Below, one piece after another: positions 9,720 to 16,026 of a stretch of DNA of 64,000 bases. The notes beneath the pieces were generated by a model, which worked only from the letters and a program-made list of their open reading frames with translations, had not been told where the DNA came from and did not search any database. A program made the translations under genes and the position numbers. Numbering within the stretch: the first letter of the stretch is position 1; every line of letters begins with the position of its first letter. The stretch comes from Calothrix sp. NIES-4105 (GTDB lineage Bacteria; Cyanobacteriota; Cyanobacteriia; Cyanobacteriales; Nostocaceae). Where the stretch lies: the NCBI RefSeq assembly GCF_002368415.1, contig NZ_AP018290.1, positions 8,361,717-8,425,716 on the forward strand, read 5' to 3'.

Positions 9720-9859
9720 GATTTCTAATTGATACTCACACATTTTTATGGTTTATTAATGGTAGTTCATAACTCAGTAGCAACGCTAAAAATTTGTTGG
9801 AATCAGATAATAACATTTGGATAAGTATTGTGAGTTTATGGGAAACTAGAATTTGGTAA
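9716..9859 (+). pseudogene. VapC-like PIN-domain toxin, remnant
   Basis: The start ATG at 9716 gives MRFLIDTHTFLWFING, the classic PIN-domain opening with its first acidic metal-binding Asp, but TAA at 9770-9772 stops it after 18 codons. The same frame continues for 28 codons (LSSNAKNLLESDNNIWISIVSLWE), clearly VapC sequence, then TRIW and a second stop at 9857. One sense-to-stop change plus loss of the rest of the gene makes the RNase inactive. About 90 expected residues are missing. Confidence 0.85.
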
Positions 9860-10004
9860 TCATTGGTGCAGTTTTAAGAGGCGCCGCAAAAAAATTTTAA
9901 AATGAGTGTGATTTTGGTGTGTTTTTTGGGAACCCTAAGTCCAGCAAGAGGTTTTGATAGAAATCGATTGCTTACTACAGTAAATACACATTGACAAGGA
10001 AATC

Positions 10005-10253
10005 ATGCCTAAACCAAGTTTTTCGACCAGTCGTAGCGCTAACCAAGTTGCACTTGAGACAGATGTAGCTATTGCAATAATTGGTATTTTTTCAGCGTTC
10101 GCAGATGAAGAAGGGTTGAGCCAAGAAGAAAGTGATGCTTTGTGTGAAATGCTTTCTAGCTCATCGGAATTTGAAGAATACTCCGAAGAAGACTTGCAAA
10201 GCTTAGTAGACTCAGCTATGGAAGTTTACTCAGGGAAGTCAAAACCAACGTAA
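10005..10253 (+). CDS. TerB-family protein, N-terminal half (split gene)
   Basis: An 82-residue ORF with a ribosome-binding site (AAGGAA) seven bases upstream of the ATG. It carries VAIAIIGIFSAFADEEGLSQEESDALCEML and YSEEDLQSLVDSAMEVYS, the first helical half of a TerB-like (tellurite-resistance family) domain with acidic loops. The usual second half, starting with an ...EG...A...L..REVAY...VV.VDGEV pattern, is absent; it is found at 15438-15719, beyond an integrase-bearing element. After MEVYS the six residues GKSKPT and stop appear to come from the inserted DNA. I infer one gene cut in two; the alternative is two unrelated short TerB-like genes. Confidence 0.7.
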   Translation: MPKPSFSTSRSANQVALETDVAIAIIGIFSAFADEEGLSQEESDALCEMLSSSSEFEEYSEEDLQSLVDSAMEVYSGKSKPT

Positions 10254-10360
10254 AATCAACACTTACAGCCACTAAACATAAAATAATGCTCAAAAACTGC
10301 TAAAAACCACTAAAACCACTACCTTTTTATAAGATTTACCAGAACATATGAACCAATTAT

Positions 10361-10380
10361 TGAACATCCAAGAATGTTCA
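10361..10380. promoter_or_regulatory. TGAACAT/ATGTTCA inverted repeat, possible integrase arm site
   Basis: TGAACAT at 10361 and ATGTTCA at 10374 form a 7-bp stem. The same heptamer recurs three times at the other end of the element (15396, 15408 and, inverted, 15439). A repeated short motif at both ends of an integrase element fits arm-type integrase binding sites. Confidence 0.4.
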
Positions 10381-10563
10381 CCGAATGCTCATTTTACCAT
10401 CCTATTAGCCAAAAGTGCTACAAATAGGGGTTTTTGTTAGACTCAAGTTAGCAAGCTGTTAAAAAATAACGTCAAAATGGTTGCTGTATAAGCAAAGTAA
10501 CGACCAGTAAGCGAATTTTTAAAACCATTTATATATTAAGTAAGTTTTTGTGAGGGTTTTAAG

Positions 10564-10578
10564 CTGGAATCGAACCAG
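10564..10578 (-). other. tRNA T-arm-like hairpin (no complete tRNA)
   Basis: On the minus strand CTGGTTCGATTCCAG has the T-loop TTCGATT in a 4-bp stem, with a D-arm-like TAGCTCGATTGG upstream. No anticodon arm or matching acceptor stem can be built, so this is at most a tRNA fragment or chance resemblance. Confidence 0.25.
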
Positions 10579-10702
10579 GTGGATTTTCCTTCCAATCGAG
10601 CTAGGCGCATCTCACCTCTAAAAACTATCCAAAAAATTCAACTCTATTTTCAAAAATTTGGGAAGGTCGAACGAAAGAATCAGGGGTCTAGCCATTAGAG
10701 GT

Positions 10703-10772
10703 AGGGTACCTATATGTTTAAAAAAAAAGATGGCATCTTTTATGCCATCTTTTAAAAAATATAAATAGATAC
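10703..10772 (-). terminator. Long hairpin terminator, element copy 1
   Basis: A near-perfect core stem AAAAGATGGCAT/ATGCCATCTTTT (10723-10757) sits inside a longer imperfect palindrome of about 70 bases. It lies just downstream of the minus-strand gene ending at 10826 and ends in a T run on that strand. A sister hairpin is at 13912-13981. Confidence 0.65.
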
Positions 10773-10825
10773 TCATCATGTGCGAAGCTAACTTTTTGTT
10801 TTGGGTACCCAAACATGCACCATAT

Positions 10826-10984
10826 TTACTTTCCTGCTGACTCTTGACTATTAAGCCATTCTTTAATTAATTCTCTAAGCTTTTCTCGATAGTCAGGTAT
10901 AGCCGTAAGCGCGTCGTAGTCGGCTTGTGTGAACCGAATACAGACTTGATGAGTTAGTGGATTATCTTTTTTTGGTATAGGCAT
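10826..10984 (-). CDS. Small ribbon-helix-helix-like protein (52 aa)
   Basis: Translation from the ATG at 10984 gives a 52-residue protein: a Lys-rich start (MPIPKKDNP), a likely beta strand HQVCIRFTQ, then DYDALTAIP and a helix REKLRELIKEWLNSQ. The strand-helix-helix order resembles small ribbon-helix-helix DNA-binding proteins of plasmids and mobile elements, which act as dimers. It reads away from the plus-strand gene at 11116, with a 12-bp inverted repeat between them that could be its operator. It is short and the family match is by pattern only. Confidence 0.55.
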   Translation of the reverse strand: MPIPKKDNPLTHQVCIRFTQADYDALTAIPDYREKLRELIKEWLNSQESAGK

Positions 10985-11040
10985 TGTAAAGTTTTGTAAC
11001 AATTAGTTGAAAGTATCTGGATTCATATATTTACATAAAA

Positions 11041-11082
11041 GGTAGGTAAGGAATCAAGTTTGGCGACTCCTCCTTACCTACC
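11041..11082. promoter_or_regulatory. Perfect inverted repeat in a divergent promoter region
   Basis: GGTAGGTAAGGA (11041-11052) and TCCTTACCTACC (11071-11082) are perfect reverse complements separated by 18 bases, extended by one A/T pair. The site lies between a leftward putative DNA-binding gene and a rightward gene, so it is a candidate operator, or an attenuator hairpin in the leader of the gene at 11116. Confidence 0.5.
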
Positions 11083-11115
11083 TATCTCGATAACCTGTAC
11101 CAAGACAATTCAATT

Positions 11116-11637
11116 ATGCATGAATTAGAGATGACCGTGTTAAAGCGTTCGCAATACCTAGCTGCTAGCCTGCTAGAACTTAAGGTTTTAGGGAAGCTGT
11201 ACGGTATTAAACCTGCTGGTAACGACAACTATAAAATTAATTGGGTAGATAACCTAGTTGCTTTTATGCCTCAGCCTGTACGTATCTGGAACTTAGGTTT
11301 TATCAGCAATGAATCTAAGCATTGCCTAGCCGAAGCATTGGATGGTTGCGATTTATTTACATCAGTGAATACTTTTAACCATCCATCAATCATGGAAAAA
11401 GCCATCATTGGTAGACTAATATTCTTTGGCTGTAACTGGAGAAGCGTTAGACGCTATGAGGTGAGTGATGAATACGATGAGCAGTTCCATGCTATTTATT
11501 CCACTATGCGTTTAGATGAGGAAGAGTTACTAAATAAATACTGGTCAATCTATCAAATCAAACAGATGAGTGTAGAGTTGCACTGGTTGTTTTCCAAGTA
11601 TTGGAGAGTAGATAAGCCTAACGACTCGATACAGTAA
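11116..11637 (+). CDS. Hypothetical protein of the integrative element
   Basis: A 173-residue protein with no signal peptide or membrane segment. It begins MHELEMTVLKRSQYLAASLLELKVLGKLYG, is rich in aromatic residues (Trp in at least five places) and ends in a charged, Trp-containing tail. I recognise no family. A strong rho-independent terminator follows ten bases after the stop, and a perfect inverted repeat lies upstream, so it appears to be a single-gene unit within the element. A role in element maintenance or defence is possible but not supported by any motif. Confidence 0.6.
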   Translation: MHELEMTVLKRSQYLAASLLELKVLGKLYGIKPAGNDNYKINWVDNLVAFMPQPVRIWNLGFISNESKHCLAEALDGCDLFTSVNTFNHPSIMEKAIIGRLIFFGCNWRSVRRYEVSDEYDEQFHAIYSTMRLDEEELLNKYWSIYQIKQMSVELHWLFSKYWRVDKPNDSIQ

Positions 11638-11646
11638 CTAAAAAAT

Positions 11647-11673
11647 AAAGGGGGTTATTACGCCCCCTTTTTT
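11647..11673 (+). terminator. Rho-independent terminator
   Basis: GGGGG and CCCCC separated by TTATTACG, preceded by AAA and followed by TTTTTTA, immediately after the gene ending at 11637. Confidence 0.85.
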
Positions 11674-11708
11674 ATTGCTTATTTTTATTAGTACTAATCA
11701 ACTAATTA

Positions 11709-12008
11709 TTAAAATGGTACATAAACTTCATCCTCTAGCTCTTCCATGAAACTCTCCCAATCACCCTGCACACTTTCACTTACCATCTGAATAGAACCTT
11801 TGTTAAGGTTAACCAATTGACTCATCATTAAATCAAAGTCAGTTACAGACATGTCTAGCTCTAAAGTTGAGAACTTGCTGTTGTAACAATCGTCAATACC
11901 AAATATCAACGTATCAATCGTATCTGTGAGTATTACATTAGTTCTAAGCGTTCTTAGATAAGGTATGAACTTTCTAGCGTTCTCGTAATCAATTTCTCTT
12001 TCAATCAT
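11709..12008 (-). CDS. Hypothetical small acidic protein, last gene of element operon
   Basis: A 99-residue acidic protein (MIEREIDYENARKFIPYLRTLRTN ... DLMMSQLVNLNKGSIQMVSESVQGDWESFMEELEDE). Its start shares one base with the stop of the upstream gene at 12008, so translation is coupled. The ending ...WESFMEELEDEVYV is similar in pattern to ...NWSKFLSDLGVEI of the preceding gene, suggesting the two are distant duplicates. Function unknown; the setting is a compact phage-like operon. Confidence 0.6.
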   Translation of the reverse strand: MIEREIDYENARKFIPYLRTLRTNVILTDTIDTLIFGIDDCYNSKFSTLELDMSVTDFDLMMSQLVNLNKGSIQMVSESVQGDWESFMEELEDEVYVPF

Positions 12009-12298
12009 TATATTTCAACTCCTAAATCAGACAAAAATTTACTCCAATTAGCATGTAAGACATACTCAATTATATGCATATACGATGTATCGATAATTCG
12101 CAAAAGCTCAAGTGTATATTTCCAATCTTCTATGCTTTTCTGAATTGTCAAAAAATCATCTCCATTATACTTCGCACTTCTAATATCTATTGCTAATGTT
12201 TCAAAATACCATTCATCATCATCAAGTGATAATTGTTGATATGTAATAAAATCACAAAACCGTAAAGCATTATTTAAGTCAATATTTTCTATAATCAT
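12008..12298 (-). CDS. Hypothetical small protein of element operon
   Basis: A 96-residue acidic protein starting MIIENIDLNNALRFCDFITYQQLSLDDDEWYFETL. It overlaps the upstream gene by four bases and the downstream gene by one. It shares general architecture (short N-terminal strand, helix, then a C-terminal W..FL..L ending) with the next gene, so I infer a tandem duplicate pair. No catalytic or DNA-binding motif is visible. Confidence 0.55.
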   Translation of the reverse strand: MIIENIDLNNALRFCDFITYQQLSLDDDEWYFETLAIDIRSAKYNGDDFLTIQKSIEDWKYTLELLRIIDTSYMHIIEYVLHANWSKFLSDLGVEI

Positions 12299-12579
12299 GC
12301 TGCTAACTCCTTTACAGTTTTAATTAATCTCTCAATAGTCAAAGTTTCAATATTACTAGAAAGATATTTTTTATCTCCCTTGCAATATATATAAACTCCT
12401 TTTGGGTACCTAGAAACACGCATTACTTTATCTTTATACAAGAGAGTAAAATAATCGTTGCTCTTCATCAAAAAAAACCACTCTTCACTATCAAAATAGA
12501 TATCAGTCCCTACCACTATCGCAGTTTTATTCTTAAAGTCGATATCTAAAACAATGGTTGTAGCTTGCACTTTTGTCAT
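12295..12579 (-). CDS. Hypothetical small protein of element operon
   Basis: A 94-residue protein predicted to be mostly beta strand (TTIVLDIDFKNKTAIVVGTDIYF ... YFTLLYKDKVMRVSRYPKGVYIYC) with a C-terminal helix ending TIERLIKTVKELAA. It overlaps both neighbours by four bases in ATGA fashion. The C-terminal helix resembles that of the next upstream gene (SIEMAVITLKELKLI), again hinting at duplication and divergence inside the operon. No known family recognised. Confidence 0.55.
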   Translation of the reverse strand: MTKVQATTIVLDIDFKNKTAIVVGTDIYFDSEEWFFLMKSNDYFTLLYKDKVMRVSRYPKGVYIYCKGDKKYLSSNIETLTIERLIKTVKELAA

Positions 12580-12932
12580 ATCAATTTTAACTCCTTTAAA
12601 GTTATTACTGCCATCTCAATAGAAGTCATACCTCTAAAGTCATTGATGTTCAATACTCTATTTTTACTACCTAAAAGTACTACACAGAAACTACCGTAGA
12701 TAGCATCACCATTTTTAAACCAACATATTGCATTAGTAGCTCTCTTGTCATAGATTACAGCTTTGCTTTGCCACCTCAATAAACCTGTAGCAATTTCAAG
12801 TTCTGCATTTTTGTCTAACTCAATTACATCTCTGATGTAATTAATATCCATATATTCAGGACAGTTAACAATGCATGGTGGCTCTTTGTTGACCATCTTT
12901 ACTAAATAACGCTCATTGTACTTTTTATTCAT
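12576..12932 (-). CDS. Hypothetical protein of element operon
   Basis: A 118-residue protein with mixed alpha/beta sequence (RYLVKMVNKEPPCIVNCPEYMDINYIRDVIELDKNAELEIATG in segments) and two Cys. It overlaps the upstream gene by eight bases and the downstream one by four. No motif that would assign a function was found. It belongs to the five-gene minus-strand operon of the integrative element. Confidence 0.55.
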   Translation of the reverse strand: MNKKYNERYLVKMVNKEPPCIVNCPEYMDINYIRDVIELDKNAELEIATGLLRWQSKAVIYDKRATNAICWFKNGDAIYGSFCVVLLGSKNRVLNINDFRGMTSIEMAVITLKELKLI

Positions 12933-13263
12933 CTTTTAATAACTTCCCTTCAAGATAATCAGCTATTTCTGAAAAATCTAAACATTGAACATCGTTTAGC
13001 TTCGCTATTTCATATGCTTCAGACATAGAAATTCCTATGTCTTGCATTACTTTTTCACATGGAAATTCATCGTCAAATGCACTTGTAAATTGATTTCTTT
13101 CTTTTGACTCTAGCCATACATCGCTTATGTTGCACTCTGGATGGATAGCAACTGCTACCCCTAAACAGCAATAGCAATTACCATCTTTTAGTTGATGCCT
13201 GCCTTGTATGTACTTATCACTACGTAAAGCTTCAACCCACTCTTTAACAAACTCTCTATTCAT
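12925..13263 (-). CDS. Phage-type hypothetical protein (LRSxKYxQG family)
   Basis: A 112-residue protein opening MNREFVKEWVEALRSDKYIQGRHQLKDGNCYCCLGVAVAI in segments. The W-x-ALRS-x-KY-x-QG...L...CCLGV pattern is a well-known small protein of tailed-phage genomes, of unknown function, which also has the late AKLNDVQCLDFSEIADYLE segment seen here. Its presence supports a phage or phage-satellite ancestry for the element. It is the first intact gene of the minus-strand operon and starts four bases after the stop of the broken gene upstream. Confidence 0.65.
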   Translation of the reverse strand: MNREFVKEWVEALRSDKYIQGRHQLKDGNCYCCLGVAVAIHPECNISDVWLESKERNQFTSAFDDEFPCEKVMQDIGISMSEAYEIAKLNDVQCLDFSEIADYLEGKLLKDE

Positions 13264-13267
13264 GTTT

Positions 13268-13680
13268 CTACCTCTGTTCCCAACCCTTAGTAGTTAACTT
13301 CCACCCTAAAGTATTCATTAACCTAGTGATATCTTTAGTCCTGGGCGTGATATCCAACTTCCCTTCATTCTGTAAAGTGCATAAATAATCCTTAACTTTC
13401 TGCGCTCCTATTATTATCTTCTGTGTTTGTAATCCACTAGAAACTAACAACTCATTAGCTTTTAACTGTGTCCCTGCTTCTTGTTCAATTAACTTATGTA
13501 AGTGTCCTATGGTAGCCGTTCCTTCTGCTAAGTAATTTGCATTGATGTAACTCCAATACTCCCCTAAGTGGTCTACCGCGTCTTGTATTGAACTCCATGT
13601 ACCTATAAGTAATCCAGTTACAACTAAATCTATACTTATAGTCCAATTAGCAGAAGTGAAGTTATCGAAGCTAAAGAGAA
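13268..13680 (-). pseudogene. 5'-truncated gene, C-terminal fragment
   Basis: The minus frame is open from about 13680 to the stop at 13268 and reads like a protein C-terminus (WSSIQDAVDHLGEYWSYINA ... KDITRLMNTLGWKL) but has no credible start; only TTG codons occur. The ending RTKDITRLMNTLGWK resembles the tail of phage/plasmid VapE-like or primase-helicase proteins, a weak match. The N-terminal part is missing at about 13.64 kb, where a second truncated gene begins on the other strand. Confidence 0.5.
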
Positions 13681-13801
13681 TGAAGCTTTAAATTTGAAGC
13701 AACTGTATGATGAATATGTAGCTAATGATATGGTTGAGGATGAAGCTTTGATGGAGATGTTCAACAACGCGCGGCAGGAGCTAGAAACTAAGAAGGGTTA
13801 G
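13643..13801 (+). pseudogene. 5'-truncated gene, C-terminal fragment
   Basis: The plus frame gives about 52 codons of charged helical protein (SRSEVIEAKENEALNLKQLY ... MEMFNNARQELETKKG) ending in TAG. There is no start codon in a suitable place and the frame closes just upstream at 13625. It diverges from the minus-strand fragment, and both lack N-termini at the same point, suggesting a deletion that removed their shared upstream region. Confidence 0.45.
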
Positions 13802-13911
13802 GCTTGGCATATCACAAGGAGTGTTGTTTGAGGGAGTTTAATAGACTCTCTCATTTTTTTATGTGTATATGTAGAACTTATCAATTGAGGGTAGCTTAGG
13901 GGTGATAGGTT

Positions 13912-13981
13912 GGGTATGTATATGTTTAAAAAAATAGATGGCGTGATTGTCGCCATCTATTAAAAAATATATACACATACT
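13912..13981 (-). terminator. Long hairpin terminator, element copy 2
   Basis: Core AATAGATGGCG/CGCCATCTATT (13926-13966) in a 70-base imperfect palindrome with A and T runs on both sides, downstream of the integrase stop. Its flanks (TATATGTTTAAAAAAA) match the hairpin at 10703-10772, so the element carries two copies of one terminator type. Confidence 0.65.
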
Positions 13982-14029
13982 CTAAGCTATAGGGGTAAAA
14001 ACCCTATTACAGCCATTGATTGATAAGGA

Positions 14030-15403
14030 CTACTTATTCCCTTTTTCTAATTGTTCTAGCCTCCTAAGTAACTCCGCGTTCTGTTCTTTCAGTAAATCTA
14101 TCTCTGATTTAACTTGATTGTTATTAGCTGGTAAGTCAGGGTTAGCTTGCATAGCGTATGAAGAAACGTCTCTATAGTGCTTACGACTAACTGCTTCACT
14201 GTGTTCACACCATGCGTTTACTATCTCTGGTTCTCTGCCTAGGTCGAATATTTGGTGAGTTACGAAAGTATGACGGCAATTGTAAAAAGGGAAATGTTGC
14301 TTAAGCTTCCCTTGTTTGATTAGCTCTGGAATTACTCCTTTATTCCGATTGTATTTGTTGCCATTCCAAAATTGGTCAACAGAGCTTTTGTTGAATTTTT
14401 TACCCATTTTAGTTTTAAACACGCATTCATTCGGTTCACCTTCTGGTAGCTCTTTAAGTAAGTTCCATAACTCACCATTCTTAGGCATCGGGAATATACG
14501 TTTAGTTCCATTCTTTGTATCTTTGAATTTTTTTACACTACTTGCATAGCTACGGCGGATATATATACACTCGTTCTCCCATTTAACATCAGTCCACCAT
14601 AAACCGTAAGCTTCACCCGGTCTACAACCTGTTAAAAACCTAAAACTAACGATATGGTACCAGCGTGAAATAGTAAGACTGTTCTTTATGTATTCTCTAA
14701 TTAGCAATGACTCATTCCAGTCATAACACTTAGTTTTATCTAATACATCTGTATCATCATCTATTTCATCATCTTGACTATAAGTTTTATTTGGTTTTTT
14801 TAACTCAATATCCTTATGTAAATCTAAAAAAGGATTATGAGTTACTAAATTTTGCTTAATCGCTAGTTGGTATGCACTATCTAAAGCTGATAAAGTTGAT
14901 TTCGCAGTAAGACCGCATTTATTTTCTATTAACCAGTTAAAAATTTTAACTGCATTATCTTCAGTACCAACCAGCGCTTGCTTAATGGCTCGATAGTATG
15001 TTCCGTTGTATTTATCGTGATAGGTCGTTACAGCTAAATTCTTTTCTCTGTATTCACAGTACATTTCATATATCTCAAGAGTTGAGAGTTGAGGTTTCTT
15101 GTTACCAGAATCACTAATACCGACAAAGTTGGTACTTTCTAAATTTTTAACTTTCTTATTTATTCCATATTTCTCTAAACTTCTATCAAAACAACCATCT
15201 TCTAAATCTAACTGCATCCTATCTGCTATCCTATTAGCCCTAGCCCAGTTAATCTCGTTATCCTCCATGTTTAGAGCATACCTAGGTTGTTCATCGGTAA
15301 AATATTGTCTAGGTAGTCTAACTTTTAGTCTTCCGTTCTCTGGATATACTGATACTCTGCCTTTTTTGCCTTTTTTATTTTCTTTGCTTTGCATAATGTT
15401 CAA
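14030..15403 (-). CDS. Tyrosine site-specific integrase
   Basis: A 457-residue phage-type integrase. An N-terminal arm-binding domain (about 14-80: GRVSVYPENGRLKVRLPRQYF ... DLEDGCFDRSLEKYG in pieces) has the pattern of the DUF3596 class; a core-binding helical domain follows (100-190) and the catalytic domain occupies 225-415. Catalytic residues: Arg261 in TGCRPGEAYGL, Lys301 in the beta hairpin, Tyr374-x-x-Arg377 (YNCRHT; Tyr replaces the commoner His), His401 and nucleophile Tyr410 (KHYRD). A Leu-rich helix ends the protein. It would integrate and excise the 5.25-kb element. It transcribes away from the adjacent right end, with ATGTTCA repeats upstream that may be binding or autoregulatory sites. 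Confidence 0.92.
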   Translation of the reverse strand: MNIMQSKENKKGKKGRVSVYPENGRLKVRLPRQYFTDEQPRYALNMEDNEINWARANRIADRMQLDLEDGCFDRSLEKYGINKKVKNLESTNFVGISDSGNKKPQLSTLEIYEMYCEYREKNLAVTTYHDKYNGTYYRAIKQALVGTEDNAVKIFNWLIENKCGLTAKSTLSALDSAYQLAIKQNLVTHNPFLDLHKDIELKKPNKTYSQDDEIDDDTDVLDKTKCYDWNESLLIREYIKNSLTISRWYHIVSFRFLTGCRPGEAYGLWWTDVKWENECIYIRRSYASSVKKFKDTKNGTKRIFPMPKNGELWNLLKELPEGEPNECVFKTKMGKKFNKSSVDQFWNGNKYNRNKGVIPELIKQGKLKQHFPFYNCRHTFVTHQIFDLGREPEIVNAWCEHSEAVSRKHYRDVSSYAMQANPDLPANNNQVKSEIDLLKEQNAELLRRLEQLEKGNK

Positions 15404-15448
15404 AAGATGTTCAAAAGTGGATATACCTTTTTAGGTAATGAACATTAT
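15393..15448. promoter_or_regulatory. ATGTTCA repeats upstream of the integrase
   Basis: ATAATGTTCA (15393-15402) and TGAACATTAT (15439-15448) are perfect reverse complements, with a third direct copy ATGTTCA at 15408. The array covers the integrase start and the start of the following gene, so it may serve as arm-type recombination site and operator. Confidence 0.45.
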
Positions 15449-15719
15449 ACAGGAAAAATCAATGCAATTACTCTCTACTCAACAAGAAGGTGTTGCAGGT
15501 GCAATGGAACTAGCAATTGCATCGTTAGATAGCAAAGAAGATAGAGAAGTTGCCTATATCACTGCAGTTTGTGTTGTAGCAGTTGATGGTGAAGTTCCGT
15601 CGAACGAAGAAGAGTATCTCAACGACCTTCAAAAAGCTTTAAAGATTTCTGACGAACGCGCGTCTGAAATTATAGATGAATTGTTCGCAGAAGAGGAATA
15701 CGAAGAAGAGGAAGAATAA
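15438..15719 (+). CDS. TerB-family protein, C-terminal half (split gene)
   Basis: A 93-codon ORF; the conserved part starts near residue 16 with QEGVAGAMELAIASLDSKED, continues REVAYITAVCVVAVDGEVPS and ends ALKISDERASEIIDELFAEEEY. This is the second half of a TerB-type domain, including the VDGEV metal-loop-like segment. The first half is at 10005-10253; placing MEVYS before QEGVAG restores a normal single domain of about 160 residues. The first 15 residues (MNIIQEKSMQLLSTQ) appear to be element-derived. It could be translated alone from 15438 or 15462, but is then only half a domain. Confidence 0.7.
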   Translation: MNIIQEKSMQLLSTQQEGVAGAMELAIASLDSKEDREVAYITAVCVVAVDGEVPSNEEEYLNDLQKALKISDERASEIIDELFAEEEYEEEEE

Positions 15720-16026
15720 AACCAATATAATTATTTCATAATGTAGAGACGCTCCGGTTCAGGAGCGTCTCTGCCGGAGCGCGCATTTTACAAATGATTT
15801 AGAACTGCTATATATATTCATTCCACATTCAACAAAGTAATTATTTGATGCTGGTGTGGCGCCTTTGTCTTTTCTAGAATAGGTACTGCATCACCTCAAA
15901 TCAATATGCATCTTGTGGCAGTTCACTTCCCTTTGCCACAAGTTTTGTATTTATGTTGAACAATGAATTTTTAACTGTAACTAAGGGAACTATATACTTG
16001 GTAACACCAAAATCTTTTCCTGAGTT
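15720..16026. other. Non-coding interval with a GTAGAGACG repeat
   Basis: A palindromic repeat GTAGAGACGCTCC...GGAGCGTCTC lies at 15743-15772, probably ending the TerB gene transcript. The rest is AT-rich promoter-side sequence for the kinase operon; no gene is evident. Confidence 0.6.

Larger units (their letters stand above)
10254..10825. other. Left end of the element, non-coding
   Basis: This 572-bp stretch has no supported gene. It holds an inverted repeat TGAACAT/ATGTTCA at 10361-10380, a tRNA T-arm-like hairpin at 10564-10578 and a long hairpin at 10703-10772. A 64-codon minus-strand ORF here lacks protein-like sequence and spans the hairpin, so it was not called. Confidence 0.6.
10227..15481. 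mobile_element. Integrative element (~5.25 kb) interrupting a TerB-family gene
   Basis: Bounded on the left by the 3' end of a TerB N-half and on the right by a tyrosine integrase next to the TerB C-half. The hexamer TACTCA occurs at both proposed edges (10227-10232 and 15476-15481) and is a candidate core, though joining there leaves the halves one base out of frame, so the exact core is not proven. The interior contains no GGCGCC, which otherwise occurs about every 700 bases, has many tiny overlapping genes, one phage-type protein, its own hairpin terminators and ATGTTCA-type repeats near both ends. Size and design resemble small excisable elements in heterocystous cyanobacteria. Confidence 0.65.

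Noticed and set aside
10618-10812. 64-residue minus-strand ORF in the element
   Set aside because: It spans the 10703-10772 hairpin and reads as poly-Phe/Lys from A/T runs; the gene at 10826 is the better call.
10005-15719. Exact in-frame rejoining of the TerB halves at TACTCA
   Set aside because: Joining at this hexamer leaves the two halves one base out of phase; it is kept only as a candidate core.
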